DNA of 64,000 nt, taken from NCBI GenBank assembly GCA_036558005.1, contig DATBGO010000026.1, positions 12,025-76,024 of the forward strand, in the 5' to 3' direction. The notes below the pieces were generated by a model that was not told the origin of the DNA, did no database searches, and saw only the letters and a list, made by a program, of their open reading frames with translations. Below are positions 26,427 through 35,386 of this stretch, piece after piece (the stretch's first letter is position 1; the number at the start of each line of letters is the position of its first letter). Origin of the DNA: DATBGO01 sp036558005. GTDB taxonomy: Bacteria > Actinomycetota > Actinomycetes > Streptosporangiales > Streptosporangiaceae. A program made the position numbers and the translations under genes.

Positions 26427-26460
26427 GGATCAGGCTGGGCGGATCAGGCTGGGCGGGTCA
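26427..26460. repeat. Tandem 14-bp repeat
   Basis: Two exact copies of GGATCAGGCTGGGC (26427-26440, 26441-26454) and a partial third (GGGTCAGG...) between the DUF4232 gene and the end of the MoxR operon. No role is evident. Confidence 0.7.
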
Positions 26461-26488
26461 GGCGAGCGCAAGTATCAGGCCAGTGGTG

Positions 26489-27073
26489 TCAGACGGGCAG
26501 GGCCAGCGCGCCGGCCAGCACCGCGGCGATCACCGCGAGCACCCGGTACCAGGCCGAGGCCGTCCCGGCCGGGACGGCCAGCAGGCTTGCCCCGGTCGCC
26601 AGCACCAGCAGGCCGAGCCCGGCCGCGATCAGCGGCAGCTGGGGCCGCAGCAGCCGCGGGGGGGTATCCGACTCGGCCAGGTGCACCGCGAACAGGAACG
26701 CGAGCAGCCCGGCCCCGAGCACGCCGGTGTGGTAGGGGCGGGACGGGTGGGCGGCCTCGGCGGCCAGCACCGCGATGACCATGCCCTCGGCCCACGGGAC
26801 CGACCGCAGCATCAGCAGCAGCGCCCGCCCGGCCCGGACCAGGGCGGGCAGGTAGACCGACGGGCCGGGCAGGGCGGTGCCGCTGGCCAGCCGGGCCACG
26901 GTGAGCAGCGCGCAGCCGGCCGCCAGCACTACCGCGGCGGTGCTCAGCCCGGCGCGCGGCGGCAGCGCCGCCCAGCTGACGCAGGCGGCCGCGAGCAGGC
27001 CGGCCGCCGCGCACTGCCGGACCGCCTGGTAACGGGCGGCCCGGCCGCGCGGCAGCGCTGAGGTCCCGGTCAC
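26489..27073 (-). CDS. Integral membrane protein of the MoxR operon, distal
   Basis: 194 residues, mostly hydrophobic, with about six possible membrane segments (AAGLLAAACVSWAALP, STAAVVLAAGCALLTVAR, GMVIAVLAAEAA, VLGAGLLAFLFAVHLAE, LPLIAAGLGLLVLATGAS, VLAVIAAVLAGALALPV). The GTG start overlaps the stop of the DUF58 gene by four bases (GTGA), so translation is coupled. Family not recognised. It is the last gene of a five-gene unit and presumably works with the DUF58 protein in the membrane. Confidence 0.82.
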   Translation of the reverse strand: MTGTSALPRGRAARYQAVRQCAAAGLLAAACVSWAALPPRAGLSTAAVVLAAGCALLTVARLASGTALPGPSVYLPALVRAGRALLLMLRSVPWAEGMVIAVLAAEAAHPSRPYHTGVLGAGLLAFLFAVHLAESDTPPRLLRPQLPLIAAGLGLLVLATGASLLAVPAGTASAWYRVLAVIAAVLAGALALPV

Positions 27074-28329
27074 CGGCCGGTCACCATGACCCTCCTGGTG
27101 TAGGGGGCGAGCGGCTCGTCCAGCGGCTGGCGGCCGTCCCAGTGCACGACCGGGATGCCGATCTCGCGCAGCGAGAACCTGATCGCCTGCTGCTCCATCC
27201 GCCAGATCCGCCGGGCCATCCCGGCCAGGCTGCCGCTGCCCGGCGGCGGCTCGGCGTTCAGCACGTCGATGATCAGCACCGCGAACCCGCGCTCGCGCAG
27301 GTCGCGCAGGGCCTCGATGAGCCGCCGGTTCAGCAGCGGGCTGAACACCATGATCAGCGCGCCCGGCGGGAGGGCGGCCCGGGGCAGCCGGTCCAGGACC
27401 AGGCCGGGCGTGGCGAGCCCGGGCGGCGCCAGCATCGCGTTCACGATCCGGAAGTACTGCCTGGTCCCGCTGCCCGGGGCGAGCCAGGACAGGCTGCCGG
27501 AGTAACTGATGAAGCCGACCCGGTCCCTGGCCCTCAGGTAGGACCTGGCGGTCCCGGCCGCGGCCCGCATCACCAGGTCGACCGAGCTGGCGCCGGCCTC
27601 GCCGACGTCGGTGGTCACGTCGGCGATGAGCACCACGCTCTGGGTCCGCTCCGCGGCGTAGGTGTTCAGCTGCAGGCTGCCCCGCCGGGTAGTGGCGGGC
27701 CAGTTGATCCGCCGCTGCCAGTCACCAGGCACGAACTCGCGCACCCCGAGGAACTCCATCCCGCTGCCCTCGGCCCGGGCTGGATGCTCGCCCAGCCAGT
27801 TCAGCAGGCGGCTGAGCACGATCCTGGACTCCTGCGGGGCCGGCCCGGGATAGCAGGCGATGACCGGCAGCGGCACCGTGACCCGGCCCTCCAGCAACCG
27901 CCACCGGTCCCGCAGCACGACCTCAACGGTGCCGATCTGGCGCTGGCCCCAGCGGGTGACCCGGAACGGCAGGGTGACCGCGGCGCCGGCCAGGCCCCTC
28001 TGGCCGGACAGCCGGACCGTCTCGGCCGGGCGAGCCAGCACGCTGGCGCTGAACTCGCCGGTGCCGCTGAGCACGATCTCGACCGAGGCCTGCTCGTCCT
28101 CGGTCACCCGCAGCGCGGAGGCCCGCACGCTGACCCCGATCTTGTCCGGGCGGGCGGGCCGCCGGGCGGCCAGCAGCAGCACCGCGGGCGCGGCGGCCGC
28201 GGCGAACTCGGGCCGCTGGGTGACCACCGCGATCACCAGGCCGGCCAGCGCGAAGGTCAGCAGCCGCCGGGCGTGGCCGGAGTAGGACCAGCTCAGCGCC
28301 GTCTGCCGGTCCTGGACTGAGGCGGGCAC
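27070..28329 (-). CDS. DUF58 domain protein
   Basis: 419 residues. Two hydrophobic segments near the N terminus (about residues 25-60) are followed by a beta-rich region and the DUF58 core: GSGMEFLGVREFVPGDWQRR (about residue 200) and RINWPATTRRGSLQ. The C-terminal part resembles a von Willebrand A-like fold. DUF58 proteins almost always accompany MoxR ATPases, as here (15-base gap). GTG start at 28329 with GGGAGCC upstream. Probable membrane-anchored client or partner of the MoxR chaperone. Confidence 0.92.
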   Translation of the reverse strand: MPASVQDRQTALSWSYSGHARRLLTFALAGLVIAVVTQRPEFAAAAAPAVLLLAARRPARPDKIGVSVRASALRVTEDEQASVEIVLSGTGEFSASVLARPAETVRLSGQRGLAGAAVTLPFRVTRWGQRQIGTVEVVLRDRWRLLEGRVTVPLPVIACYPGPAPQESRIVLSRLLNWLGEHPARAEGSGMEFLGVREFVPGDWQRRINWPATTRRGSLQLNTYAAERTQSVVLIADVTTDVGEAGASSVDLVMRAAAGTARSYLRARDRVGFISYSGSLSWLAPGSGTRQYFRIVNAMLAPPGLATPGLVLDRLPRAALPPGALIMVFSPLLNRRLIEALRDLRERGFAVLIIDVLNAEPPPGSGSLAGMARRIWRMEQQAIRFSLREIGIPVVHWDGRQPLDEPLAPYTRRVMVTGR

Positions 28330-28344
28330 CTGGCAGGCTCCCGG

Positions 28345-29331
28345 CTAGCCGAGCTGGCCCGCGGCGGGGTCGGTCTGCGGCGTGGGCACCGTGGCCAGCA
28401 GCCGGGCGACCACGTCGTCGGCCCGGACCTGGCGCACCCACAGCTCAGGGCGCAGCGTGATCCGGTGCGCCAGGGCCGGCACCGCGACGCCCTTGATGTC
28501 GTCGGGGATGACGAAGTCACGCATCCGCAGCAGCGCCTGCGCCCGGGCCAGCTGGACCAGCGCCAGCCCGCCGCGCGGGCTCGCCCCGACCTGGATCTGG
28601 GCGTGCTCCCTGGTGGCCGACACCAGCGCGACAACGTACTGGAGAACGTCGGGGGAGACCTCGACCTGCTCCAGCGCCTGGCGCATCCTGATCAGCGTGG
28701 CCGGGTCGGTGACCTGGCTGAGCTCGGCGGCCTCGGCCTTGCGGTCCACCCGGCGCCGCAGCATCGCGACCTCGTCGGCGGCGGGCAGGTAACCCAGCCG
28801 CAGCCGGATCAGGAACCGGTCCAGCTGCGCCTCCGGCAGCTCATAGGTGCCCTCGTACTCGATCGGGTTGTCGGTGGCCAGCACCACGAACGGCTGCGGC
28901 AGCGGCCTGGTCTGGCCGTCCACGCTGACCTGGCCCTCGCCCATCGCCTCCAGCAGCGCGGCCTGCGTCTTCGGCGGGGTCCGGTTGATCTCATCGGCCA
29001 GCAGCAGCTGGGTGAAGACCGGCCCGGGGCGGAACACCATCTGCCCGGTCCGCTGGTCATACAGCGGCGCCCCGATCACGTCCGACGGCAGCAGGTCGGG
29101 GGTGAACTGGATGCGGGTGAACTCCAGCCCGAGGGTGCGCGCGAACGACCGGGCGATCAGCGTCTTGCCCAGCCCGGGCAGGTCCTCGATCAGGATGTGG
29201 CCGCCGGCCAGGATGCCGATCAGCACCAGCTCCAGCGCGCGGCGCTGGCCGACCACGGCGCGCTCGATCTCGTCCAGCACCGCGCCGCACCGGTAGGCGG
29301 TCTCGTTGGGTCCCGGTGTCTGCTGCGTCAC
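28345..29331 (-). CDS. MoxR-type AAA+ ATPase
   Basis: 328 residues. Walker A is EDLPGLGKTLIARSF (about residue 50), Walker B LLLADEINRTPPKTQ (about residue 110), sensor 1 VLATDNPIEYEGTYEL, then the C-terminal lid domain. The GTG at 29331 (VTQQTPGPNET) has GGAG upstream and overlaps the previous gene's stop by four bases. MoxR proteins act as chaperones in assembly or activation of partner complexes, usually DUF58/VWA proteins; the client here is unknown. Confidence 0.95.
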   Translation of the reverse strand: MTQQTPGPNETAYRCGAVLDEIERAVVGQRRALELVLIGILAGGHILIEDLPGLGKTLIARSFARTLGLEFTRIQFTPDLLPSDVIGAPLYDQRTGQMVFRPGPVFTQLLLADEINRTPPKTQAALLEAMGEGQVSVDGQTRPLPQPFVVLATDNPIEYEGTYELPEAQLDRFLIRLRLGYLPAADEVAMLRRRVDRKAEAAELSQVTDPATLIRMRQALEQVEVSPDVLQYVVALVSATREHAQIQVGASPRGGLALVQLARAQALLRMRDFVIPDDIKGVAVPALAHRITLRPELWVRQVRADDVVARLLATVPTPQTDPAAGQLG

Positions 29332-29903
29332 AGTCGCTCCAGTCGGTCGATGAGGCGGGCCAGCGCGCGGGGCGAGATGCCAGGCCGGTCGCCGCCCGGC
29401 TGGGGCCGCCGTGCCGGGTCGACCCAGTACCACAGGCGCTGGTCAGCGCGGCCCGGGCAGAGCAGCCGCCGGGCCGCCGCCGGGTCGTCGTACAGGCTGA
29501 CGCCGTGCCGCTCGGCCAGCCGGGCGGCCAGCAGGTTCTGCAGGATGCCGCGCAGGCCGGCGTCGAAGGCCGCCTGCGAGCGGATGCCCTCGGACAGCTC
29601 GGCCCGCCTGCGCCAGAACCCGGCGATGGGCATCGCCGTCCGCTCCGGCCCGGGCAGGTAGTCATCGCCGGCCGCGGGCTGCGCGGCGGGCAGCAGCGAG
29701 CGCAGCGTGCCCAGGGCGAGGGCCGCCGCGCCGGCCAGGATCAGGAACGCGCCGGTCACCCGGGCGACCGCGTATCCGGCGATCGCGGCCGCGGCGGTGA
29801 AGACGGCGAACATCGTGATCTCCGGCCAGGCCGCGCGCCAGGCCGCGGCCCCGGTGAGGGGCGGCTGGCGGCCCGCCGCGGCGCGGTCGCGCGCCCTGGT
29901 CAC
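29328..29903 (-). CDS. Membrane protein of the MoxR operon
   Basis: 191 residues. Two hydrophobic segments (EITMFAVFTAAAAIAGYAV and GAFLILAGAAALALGTL) are followed by a cytoplasmic-looking C-terminal half containing FDAGLRGILQNLLAARLAERHG. Starts GTG and overlaps the DUF4129 stop by four bases; its own stop overlaps the MoxR start. Family not firmly recognised, but this position between DUF4129 and MoxR is conserved in actinobacteria. Confidence 0.83.
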   Translation of the reverse strand: MTRARDRAAAGRQPPLTGAAAWRAAWPEITMFAVFTAAAAIAGYAVARVTGAFLILAGAAALALGTLRSLLPAAQPAAGDDYLPGPERTAMPIAGFWRRRAELSEGIRSQAAFDAGLRGILQNLLAARLAERHGVSLYDDPAAARRLLCPGRADQRLWYWVDPARRPQPGGDRPGISPRALARLIDRLERL

Positions 29904-30808
29904 GGGACCTGCTCGCGCAGGCTCGCGGCGATCTCGGCCAGGGCCTGCTCGGCGGTGTCCCGGCGGGCCTGGATCAGCTTCCTGGTGGAGAACCTCGCCT
30001 CGTAGAACACCGTCGTCAGCCGGGCGGCCGCGGTGCCGCGGATCAGCCCGGAGGCCGACGCGCGGGCCAGCAGCTCATCCGGGGTCTCCGCGGCGCCCCT
30101 GGCGGTGCCCGCGGTGGCCAGCCGCTGCTCCATCGCCAGGTAGCAGGCGATGATCGCGCCCCTGGCGTCGTCCAGCTCGCGCAGCGCGAGCCATCCGTAC
30201 TCGACCGCGTCCCTGAGGTCGGCCGCGCCTGGCCCGGCGCCGGGCTCCTCGGCCTCGGGCGGCCGCCTGGCCACGTGCAGCCGCCAGCGCCGCCTTGACA
30301 GCAGCACCACCCCGGTCACGATCGCGGCCAGCAGCAGGCCGCCCGCGAGCGCGTCGATGACGATGGCGACCACGGCCAGGCCGCCGGCCGAGTGCGGCGG
30401 CACCTTGAACCTGAGGGAGGCGGCCGGCGTCGGGATGTGCACCGGGCTGTGCTGCGCGGTGGTGTAGAGGTGCCTGGTCAGGAGGTAGCAGAAGGGCGCC
30501 GCGAGCGCCGCGGCGATGAGCGTGCCGCGCAGCACCTCGCGCAGCCGGACCGCGACCGGGCTGGCGCTGGCGGCCCTGGCCTGGCGCACCAGCACCGCGA
30601 TGAGCAGGGCCAGCACGATCCCTTCCAGGATCGCGGCGACCGGCAGTTCCTCAGACAGGAGCGGGCCGTTGACCGCGAGCCGAGGGAGGCTGGCCCGCAA
30701 CGCCAGGGTGGCCGCGACGATCAGCAGCGCCGCCAGGGCCAGCCGGCCCAGCGGGTATCCGCGGGCGCCGCCGCGGCGGTCACCGGCAGGTGACTGCCCC
30801 TGCATCAT
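29900..30808 (-). CDS. DUF4129 membrane protein
   Basis: 302 residues. Three or four membrane segments occupy residues 20-175. The C-terminal DUF4129 domain is marked by AVEYGWLALRELDDARGAI, ACYLAMEQRLATAG, ETPDELLARA and FYEARFSTRKL. Two adjacent ATGs mark the start; GGAGG is eight bases before the first. It is the first gene of the operon DUF4129-membrane protein-MoxR-DUF58-membrane protein. It is divergent from the ABC operon, with a 270-base gap to its GTG in which I see no other gene. Confidence 0.88.
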   Translation of the reverse strand: MMQGQSPAGDRRGGARGYPLGRLALAALLIVAATLALRASLPRLAVNGPLLSEELPVAAILEGIVLALLIAVLVRQARAASASPVAVRLREVLRGTLIAAALAAPFCYLLTRHLYTTAQHSPVHIPTPAASLRFKVPPHSAGGLAVVAIVIDALAGGLLLAAIVTGVVLLSRRRWRLHVARRPPEAEEPGAGPGAADLRDAVEYGWLALRELDDARGAIIACYLAMEQRLATAGTARGAAETPDELLARASASGLIRGTAAARLTTVFYEARFSTRKLIQARRDTAEQALAEIAASLREQVP

Positions 30809-31078
30809 GCCGTCAGCCTCCGCGGCCAGGACCGGCCGCAGTCCCGCCAGCCTGCGGCGCGGCCGGCGCCGTCACGTACCGTCAGCACCGACGCTACCGC
30901 CGGGCCGGCCCGGTGGGCAGGCCAGCGGACGCGAATTGCCCGATCTGTGACATCCCCGGGATATGAGCGCTACGCCATTGCCGGGCATCGTTTCGGCACA
31001 GGAGGGCAGAGTAAGTGGTTACCGCCTAGGCTCTGCGCAGGGGCGGACGAGGCAGAACGAAGGCGAGGCCGCGCGAAC

Positions 31079-32155
31079 GTGACCGCTGACCAGATGCCGC
31101 GGCGAGGCTTAGCGCGGTACGCGGACGCCGTCATCGCGACCAGCGCGCTGACCAAGCGCTACCCGGGCGGGGTCACCGCGCTGGACGGGCTGACCGTGAC
31201 GGTGGAGCCGGGAATCACCGGGCTCGTCGGCGCCAACGGCGCGGGCAAGTCGACCCTGATCAAGATCCTGCTCGGGCTGCTGCCGCCCACCAGCGGGCAG
31301 GCGCGGGTGCTCGGGCTGGACTGCGCTAGCAGCGCGATCCAGATCGCGGGGCTCACCGGCTACATGCCCGAGCACGACTGCCTGCCTCCCGACGTCACCG
31401 CGACCGAGCTGGTCACCCACCTGGGCCGGATGTCGGGACTGCCGCCCACCGCGGCGAAGGAGCGCGCCGCCGAGACGCTGCGCCACGTCGGCCTGTACGA
31501 GGAGCGTTACCGGCAGGTCGGCGGCTACTCGACCGGCATGAAGCAGCGGGTCAAGCTGGCCCAGGCGCTGGTCGGCGACCCGCGGCTGCTGCTGCTCGAC
31601 GAGCCGACCAACGGGCTGGACCCGGCCGGGCGGGCCACGATGCTGGAGCTGATCAGCCGGATCGGCCGCGAGTTCGGGATCGCGACCGTGGTCGCCTCGC
31701 ACCTGCTCGGCGAGATCGAGCAGATCTGCGACCACCTGGTGGCGATCGACGGCGGCCGGCTGCTGCGGGCCGACTCGATAAGCTCGTTCACCCGCGCCAG
31801 CCGGGTGCTCGCGATCGAGGTGGAAGAGGGCGCCGGGCAGCTGGCGGCCGAGTTGCGCCGCCGTGGCCTGGACCCGGCGGCGCAGCAGCGGGAGCTGCTG
31901 GTCCGGCTGGCTGGCGAGGAGACCTTCGACGTCGTCCGCGACGCCGTCGCCGACCTGGGCCTGCCGCTGAACCGGATGGAGCAGCGCAGGCACCGGGTGG
32001 AGGAGCTGTTCCGCGACGACGCCCCGGCCGGGAACGGCCGGGGCGGCAGCGCGGCGGCCGCGGCGGCGCAGCCAGCCGCGACGGAAGCGGCCGCGACGGC
32101 GACCGCCGGGGCGGAGCCGGGCCCGGACGCGATGGGGGCGGCCCATGCCGGCTGA
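31079..32155 (+). CDS. ABC transporter ATPase 1
   Basis: 358 residues. Walker A is GANGAGKSTLIK (about residue 55), Q-loop region GLTGYMPEHDCLPP, signature YSTGMKQRVKLAQAL (about residue 150), Walker B LLLLDEPTNGLDPAGR, switch His in VASHLLGEIEQ. This is the single-domain type that energises exporters of drugs, lipids or polymers. The last 40 residues are Ala-rich and look disordered. The GTG at 31079 is the best start; ATG at 31094 is possible. The permease start lies inside its last 11 bases. Confidence 0.93.
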   Translation: MTADQMPRRGLARYADAVIATSALTKRYPGGVTALDGLTVTVEPGITGLVGANGAGKSTLIKILLGLLPPTSGQARVLGLDCASSAIQIAGLTGYMPEHDCLPPDVTATELVTHLGRMSGLPPTAAKERAAETLRHVGLYEERYRQVGGYSTGMKQRVKLAQALVGDPRLLLLDEPTNGLDPAGRATMLELISRIGREFGIATVVASHLLGEIEQICDHLVAIDGGRLLRADSISSFTRASRVLAIEVEEGAGQLAAELRRRGLDPAAQQRELLVRLAGEETFDVVRDAVADLGLPLNRMEQRRHRVEELFRDDAPAGNGRGGSAAAAAAQPAATEAAATATAGAEPGPDAMGAAHAG

Positions 32156-33098
32156 CCAGCCAGACCAGGCCATCGCCGGGGCAGGCGCCGCGGCGGCGGG
32201 CGGCGGGGTGATCCACGACATCGGCTACCGCCGCTACCGCGGCGAGCGGCTCGGCCGGGCCCAGATCGGGGCCGCGCTGTGCTGGCACAGCCTGCGCACC
32301 GCGTTCGGCATCGGCCGCGGCGCCCGGGCCAAGATCGTGCCGGCGGTCACCTTCGGGATCATGTGCCTGCCCGCCGTGGTCGACGCGGTGATCGTGGCCC
32401 GCAGCCCGGCCGGGACCCGCGCGGTCAGCTACGACACCTATGTCCCGGCGCTGCGGATCCTGGTGATGATCGTCTTCCTGTCCGCGCAGGCGCCCGAGCT
32501 GGTGTCCAGGGACCTGCGCAGCCGGGTGCTGCCGCTGTACTTCGCCCGGCCGGTCCGCCGGCTCGACTACCCGGCCGCCAAGCTCGCCGCGCTGGTGCTG
32601 GCCTGCCTGGCGATGCTGGGGATCCCGCTGCTGCTGCTGTACCTGGGCACGATCGCGCAGGCGCACGGCGGCGGCGCGGTGTGGGCGCAGACCACGGCGC
32701 TGATCCCCGGCCTGCTGGTCGCCGCGCTGTGGTCGGTGCTGCTGGCGCCGATCGCGCTCGCGATCAGCTCGCTGACCGCCCGGCGGGCCATCGCGGCCGG
32801 CGGCGTGGCGATCTTCTTCCTGCTCACCTGGACGCTGGCCCGGCTGCTGGTGGCGATCGTGAGCAGGACCGCGGCGGCCGGGCCCGGCGCCGGGCCGCCC
32901 GCGGCTGCCCAGCTGTACGCCCTGATCAGCCCGTTCACCGTGCTCGACGGGGTGCGGCAGTGGCTGGGCGGCACGACGCCGGGGGTGATCGCCAGCCCTG
33001 GCCGGTACGGCCCGGCGTTCGGCGCCGCGGCGCTGGCGTTCCTGCTGACCAGCCTGGGGCTGCTGACCGCCAGGTACCGGAAGGCGGGGCTGGGATGA
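32145..33098 (+). CDS. ABC transporter permease 1
   Basis: 317 residues with about six membrane segments (for example KLAALVLACLAMLGIPLLLL and AIAAGGVAIFFLLTWTLARL). The N-terminal IHDIGYRRYRGERLGRAQIG is characteristic of ABC-2 type permeases found with such ATPases in actinobacteria. It overlaps the upstream ATPase by 11 bases and the downstream one by four (ATGA), so the operon is translationally coupled. Substrate unknown. Confidence 0.9.
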   Translation: MPADQPDQAIAGAGAAAAGGGVIHDIGYRRYRGERLGRAQIGAALCWHSLRTAFGIGRGARAKIVPAVTFGIMCLPAVVDAVIVARSPAGTRAVSYDTYVPALRILVMIVFLSAQAPELVSRDLRSRVLPLYFARPVRRLDYPAAKLAALVLACLAMLGIPLLLLYLGTIAQAHGGGAVWAQTTALIPGLLVAALWSVLLAPIALAISSLTARRAIAAGGVAIFFLLTWTLARLLVAIVSRTAAAGPGAGPPAAAQLYALISPFTVLDGVRQWLGGTTPGVIASPGRYGPAFGAAALAFLLTSLGLLTARYRKAGLG

Positions 33099-34006
33099 CC
33101 GCGATCGAGCTGGCGAACGTGTCGCGCTGGTACGGGAACGTGGTCGCCGTCAACGACGTCACGATGACCATCGGCCCCGGGATCACCGGGCTGCTCGGGC
33201 CCAACGGCGCGGGCAAGTCAACGCTGCTGCACATGATGGCGGGCTTCCTGGCGCCGTCGCGCGGCCGGCTGTCGGTGGCCGGCCGCCCCAGCTGGCGCAA
33301 CCCGGAGATCTTCCGGGTGCTCGGCCTGGTGCCCGAGCGCGACTCGGTCTACGCGTTCCTCACCGGCACCGAGTTCGTGCTGGCCACGGCCCGGCTGCAC
33401 GGGCTGCCCGACCCCAGGGCGGCGGCCCGCCAGGCGATCGAGGTGGTGGAGATGGCCGAAGCGGCCGGGCGCCGGATCGCCACCTACTCCAAGGGCATGC
33501 GGCAGCGGATCAAGGTCGCCGCGGCGCTGGTGCACGACCCGCGGGTGCTGCTGCTGGACGAGCCGTTCAACGGGATGGACCCGCGCCAGCGGCTGCAGCT
33601 GATGGACCTGCTGACCTGGCTGGCCCGGCAGGGCCGCACGATCGTGTTCAGCTCGCACATCCTGGAGGAGGTCGAGCGGATGTCGGGCACCATCCAGGTC
33701 ATCATCGGCGGTCGGCTGGCCGCCTCCGGCGACTTCCGGGCGATCCGGCGGCTGATGACCAGCCGGCCGCACGTGTTCCTGGTCCGCTCCTCCGATGACC
33801 GGCTGCTCGGTTCCGCGCTGATCGGCCGGCCCGCGGTCAGCGGGGTCGAGCTGACCGCGGGCGGGCTGCAGGTGCGGGCCGCCGACTACGGCACGTTCAC
33901 CCGGGAGCTGGCCGGGCTGAGCAGGCAGCACGGCATCCGGCTGCGCGAGGTGCTGCCCGCCGACGAGTCGCTGGAAAGCGTTTTCGCCTACCTGGTGGCG
34001 TCGTGA
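33095..34006 (+). CDS. ABC transporter ATPase 2
   Basis: 303 residues. Walker A GPNGAGKSTLLH (about residue 42), signature YSKGMRQRIKVAAAL (about residue 132), Walker B LLLLDEPFNGMDPRQR, switch His FSSHILEEVE. It starts at ATG 33095, overlapping the permease stop; a longer open frame in this register lies antiparallel to coding logic and inside the permease. It is a clear paralogue of ATPase 1, so the transporter may use an ATPase heterodimer. Confidence 0.94.
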   Translation: MTAIELANVSRWYGNVVAVNDVTMTIGPGITGLLGPNGAGKSTLLHMMAGFLAPSRGRLSVAGRPSWRNPEIFRVLGLVPERDSVYAFLTGTEFVLATARLHGLPDPRAAARQAIEVVEMAEAAGRRIATYSKGMRQRIKVAAALVHDPRVLLLDEPFNGMDPRQRLQLMDLLTWLARQGRTIVFSSHILEEVERMSGTIQVIIGGRLAASGDFRAIRRLMTSRPHVFLVRSSDDRLLGSALIGRPAVSGVELTAGGLQVRAADYGTFTRELAGLSRQHGIRLREVLPADESLESVFAYLVAS

Positions 34007-34758
34007 CCGGAGCGCAGGCCAGGCGGCGCGGGAACGCGGTGTGGCACCCGGTGGTGGTGTCGATCACGCTGCGGGCGACGATCAGCCGCCGCCGGGCGCT
34101 GCTGTTCGCCCTGCCGGCGGTGATCCTGACCGGGGTCAGCCTGCTGCTGAAGCTGACCGCGCGGTCCAGCACCTGGCCGGCCGACTTCCTGGGCACCTTC
34201 GGGTTCTCGGTGGTGCTGCCGCTGACCGCGCTGATCATCGGCACCAGCGTGCTCGGCGCGGAGATCGACGACGGCAGCGTGCTGCACCTGCTGGCCACCC
34301 CGGTACGCCGGTCCGCGGTGGTGCTGAGCAAGTTCACCGTGGCGGCCGGGCTGACGATAGCGTTCGGCGCGCTGCCAGAGCTGGCCGCGGGGCTGATCGC
34401 GACCGGCGGCCCCAGCCGGCTCGCCGCCGGGCTGCTGTGCGGGGCGCTGGCCGCCGCGGTCATCTACAACGCGATCTTCCTGATGGTCTCGGCGCTGACC
34501 AGCCGGGCCATCGCGGTCGGGCTGCTGTACCTGCTGGTGTGGGAGGGGCTGCTGGCCAACCTGGTCAGCGGCGCCAGTGAGCTGTCGGTCGGGCAGTACT
34601 CGCTGGAGATCGCCGCCAGCATCGCCCGCGACCCGGGGTTGCAGGTACACCTGGGCCTGCTCACCTCGGTCTTCCTCAGCGCCGTCGTGACCGTGGCCGC
34701 GCTGGCGGTGGCGATCAGGGCGCTGGCCGGGTTCTCGCTGAAGGGCGAGGCGACCTGA
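34003..34758 (+). CDS. ABC transporter permease 2
   Basis: 251 residues, ABC-2 type, about six membrane segments (LLFALPAVILTGVSLLL, VVLPLTALIIGTSVLGAEID, FTVAAGLTIAFGALPELA, VIYNAIFLMVSALTSRA, LLTSVFLSAVVTVAALAVA). The GTG start overlaps the ATPase 2 stop by four bases. EIDDGSVLHLLATPVRR after the second segment is a typical ABC-2 cytoplasmic loop. Completes the order ATPase-permease-ATPase-permease. Confidence 0.9.
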   Translation: MTGAQARRRGNAVWHPVVVSITLRATISRRRALLFALPAVILTGVSLLLKLTARSSTWPADFLGTFGFSVVLPLTALIIGTSVLGAEIDDGSVLHLLATPVRRSAVVLSKFTVAAGLTIAFGALPELAAGLIATGGPSRLAAGLLCGALAAAVIYNAIFLMVSALTSRAIAVGLLYLLVWEGLLANLVSGASELSVGQYSLEIAASIARDPGLQVHLGLLTSVFLSAVVTVAALAVAIRALAGFSLKGEAT

Positions 34759-34819
34759 GGCGGCCGGAAAACCCGGGCACCCGGTGCAGCGATCGGATGG
34801 CGGACGGCGTCTGTCTGAC

Positions 34820-35386
34820 ATGGATGCCGAACTAATGGGGCCGGCCGGCCCGCTCGCGAGCGCGGGCCCGCCGGGCGAGGCGGAGCAGGCCCGCTCGTGG
34901 CCGGCCGGGGCCGCCGACGTGACACAGCTGTTCCGCGAGCATCAGCTGGAGCTGGTGCGGCTGGCGCTGCTGATGGGCGTGGACATGGGCACCGCCGAGG
35001 ACGTGGTCCAGGACGCATTCGAGCGGCTGCACCGGCGGTGGCGGCAGCTGCGCGATCCGGCCAGCGGGCTGGCGTACGCGCGGTCCAGCGTGCTGAACGG
35101 GTGCCGGTCGGTGCACCGCCGGGCCGCAGTCGCGCGGCGGCACGCGCCGCATTTAGCGCAAATCCCCGCCGACACCGGGACCGCCGCGCAGCACGCAGAC
35201 CGGGCGGAGATGGCCGCGGCGCTGCGGCAGGTGTCCCGGCGCCAGCGCGAGGTGCTGGTGCTGCGCTATTACGCCGACCTGGATACCGCCGAGATCGGGC
35301 AGACGCTCGGCATCAGGCAGGCGGCCGTCCGGTCGCACGCATCGCGCGGGCTGGCGGCCCTCGCCCGGATCTTCCAGGAGGGCTGA
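34820..35386 (+). CDS. ECF sigma factor (SigE-like)
   Basis: 188 residues. Region 2: VTQLFREHQLELVRLALLMG, TAEDVVQDAFERLHRRW. Region 4: RQVSRRQREVLVLRYYADLD, TAEIGQTLGIRQAAVRSHAS. This is the sigma-70 'sigma-E family' found in streptomycetes. The start is uncertain: ATG at 34820 is used here, GTG at 34784 is possible, and neither has a good ribosome-binding site. The stop is directly followed by the ATG of the next gene, a probable anti-sigma factor. Confidence 0.9.
   Translation: MDAELMGPAGPLASAGPPGEAEQARSWPAGAADVTQLFREHQLELVRLALLMGVDMGTAEDVVQDAFERLHRRWRQLRDPASGLAYARSSVLNGCRSVHRRAAVARRHAPHLAQIPADTGTAAQHADRAEMAAALRQVSRRQREVLVLRYYADLDTAEIGQTLGIRQAAVRSHASRGLAALARIFQEG

Noticed and set aside
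32279..33094. N-terminal extension of ABC ATPase 2 through permease 1
   Set aside because: Low-complexity shadow of the permease; the ATPase fold starts at 33095 with a stop-start overlap.
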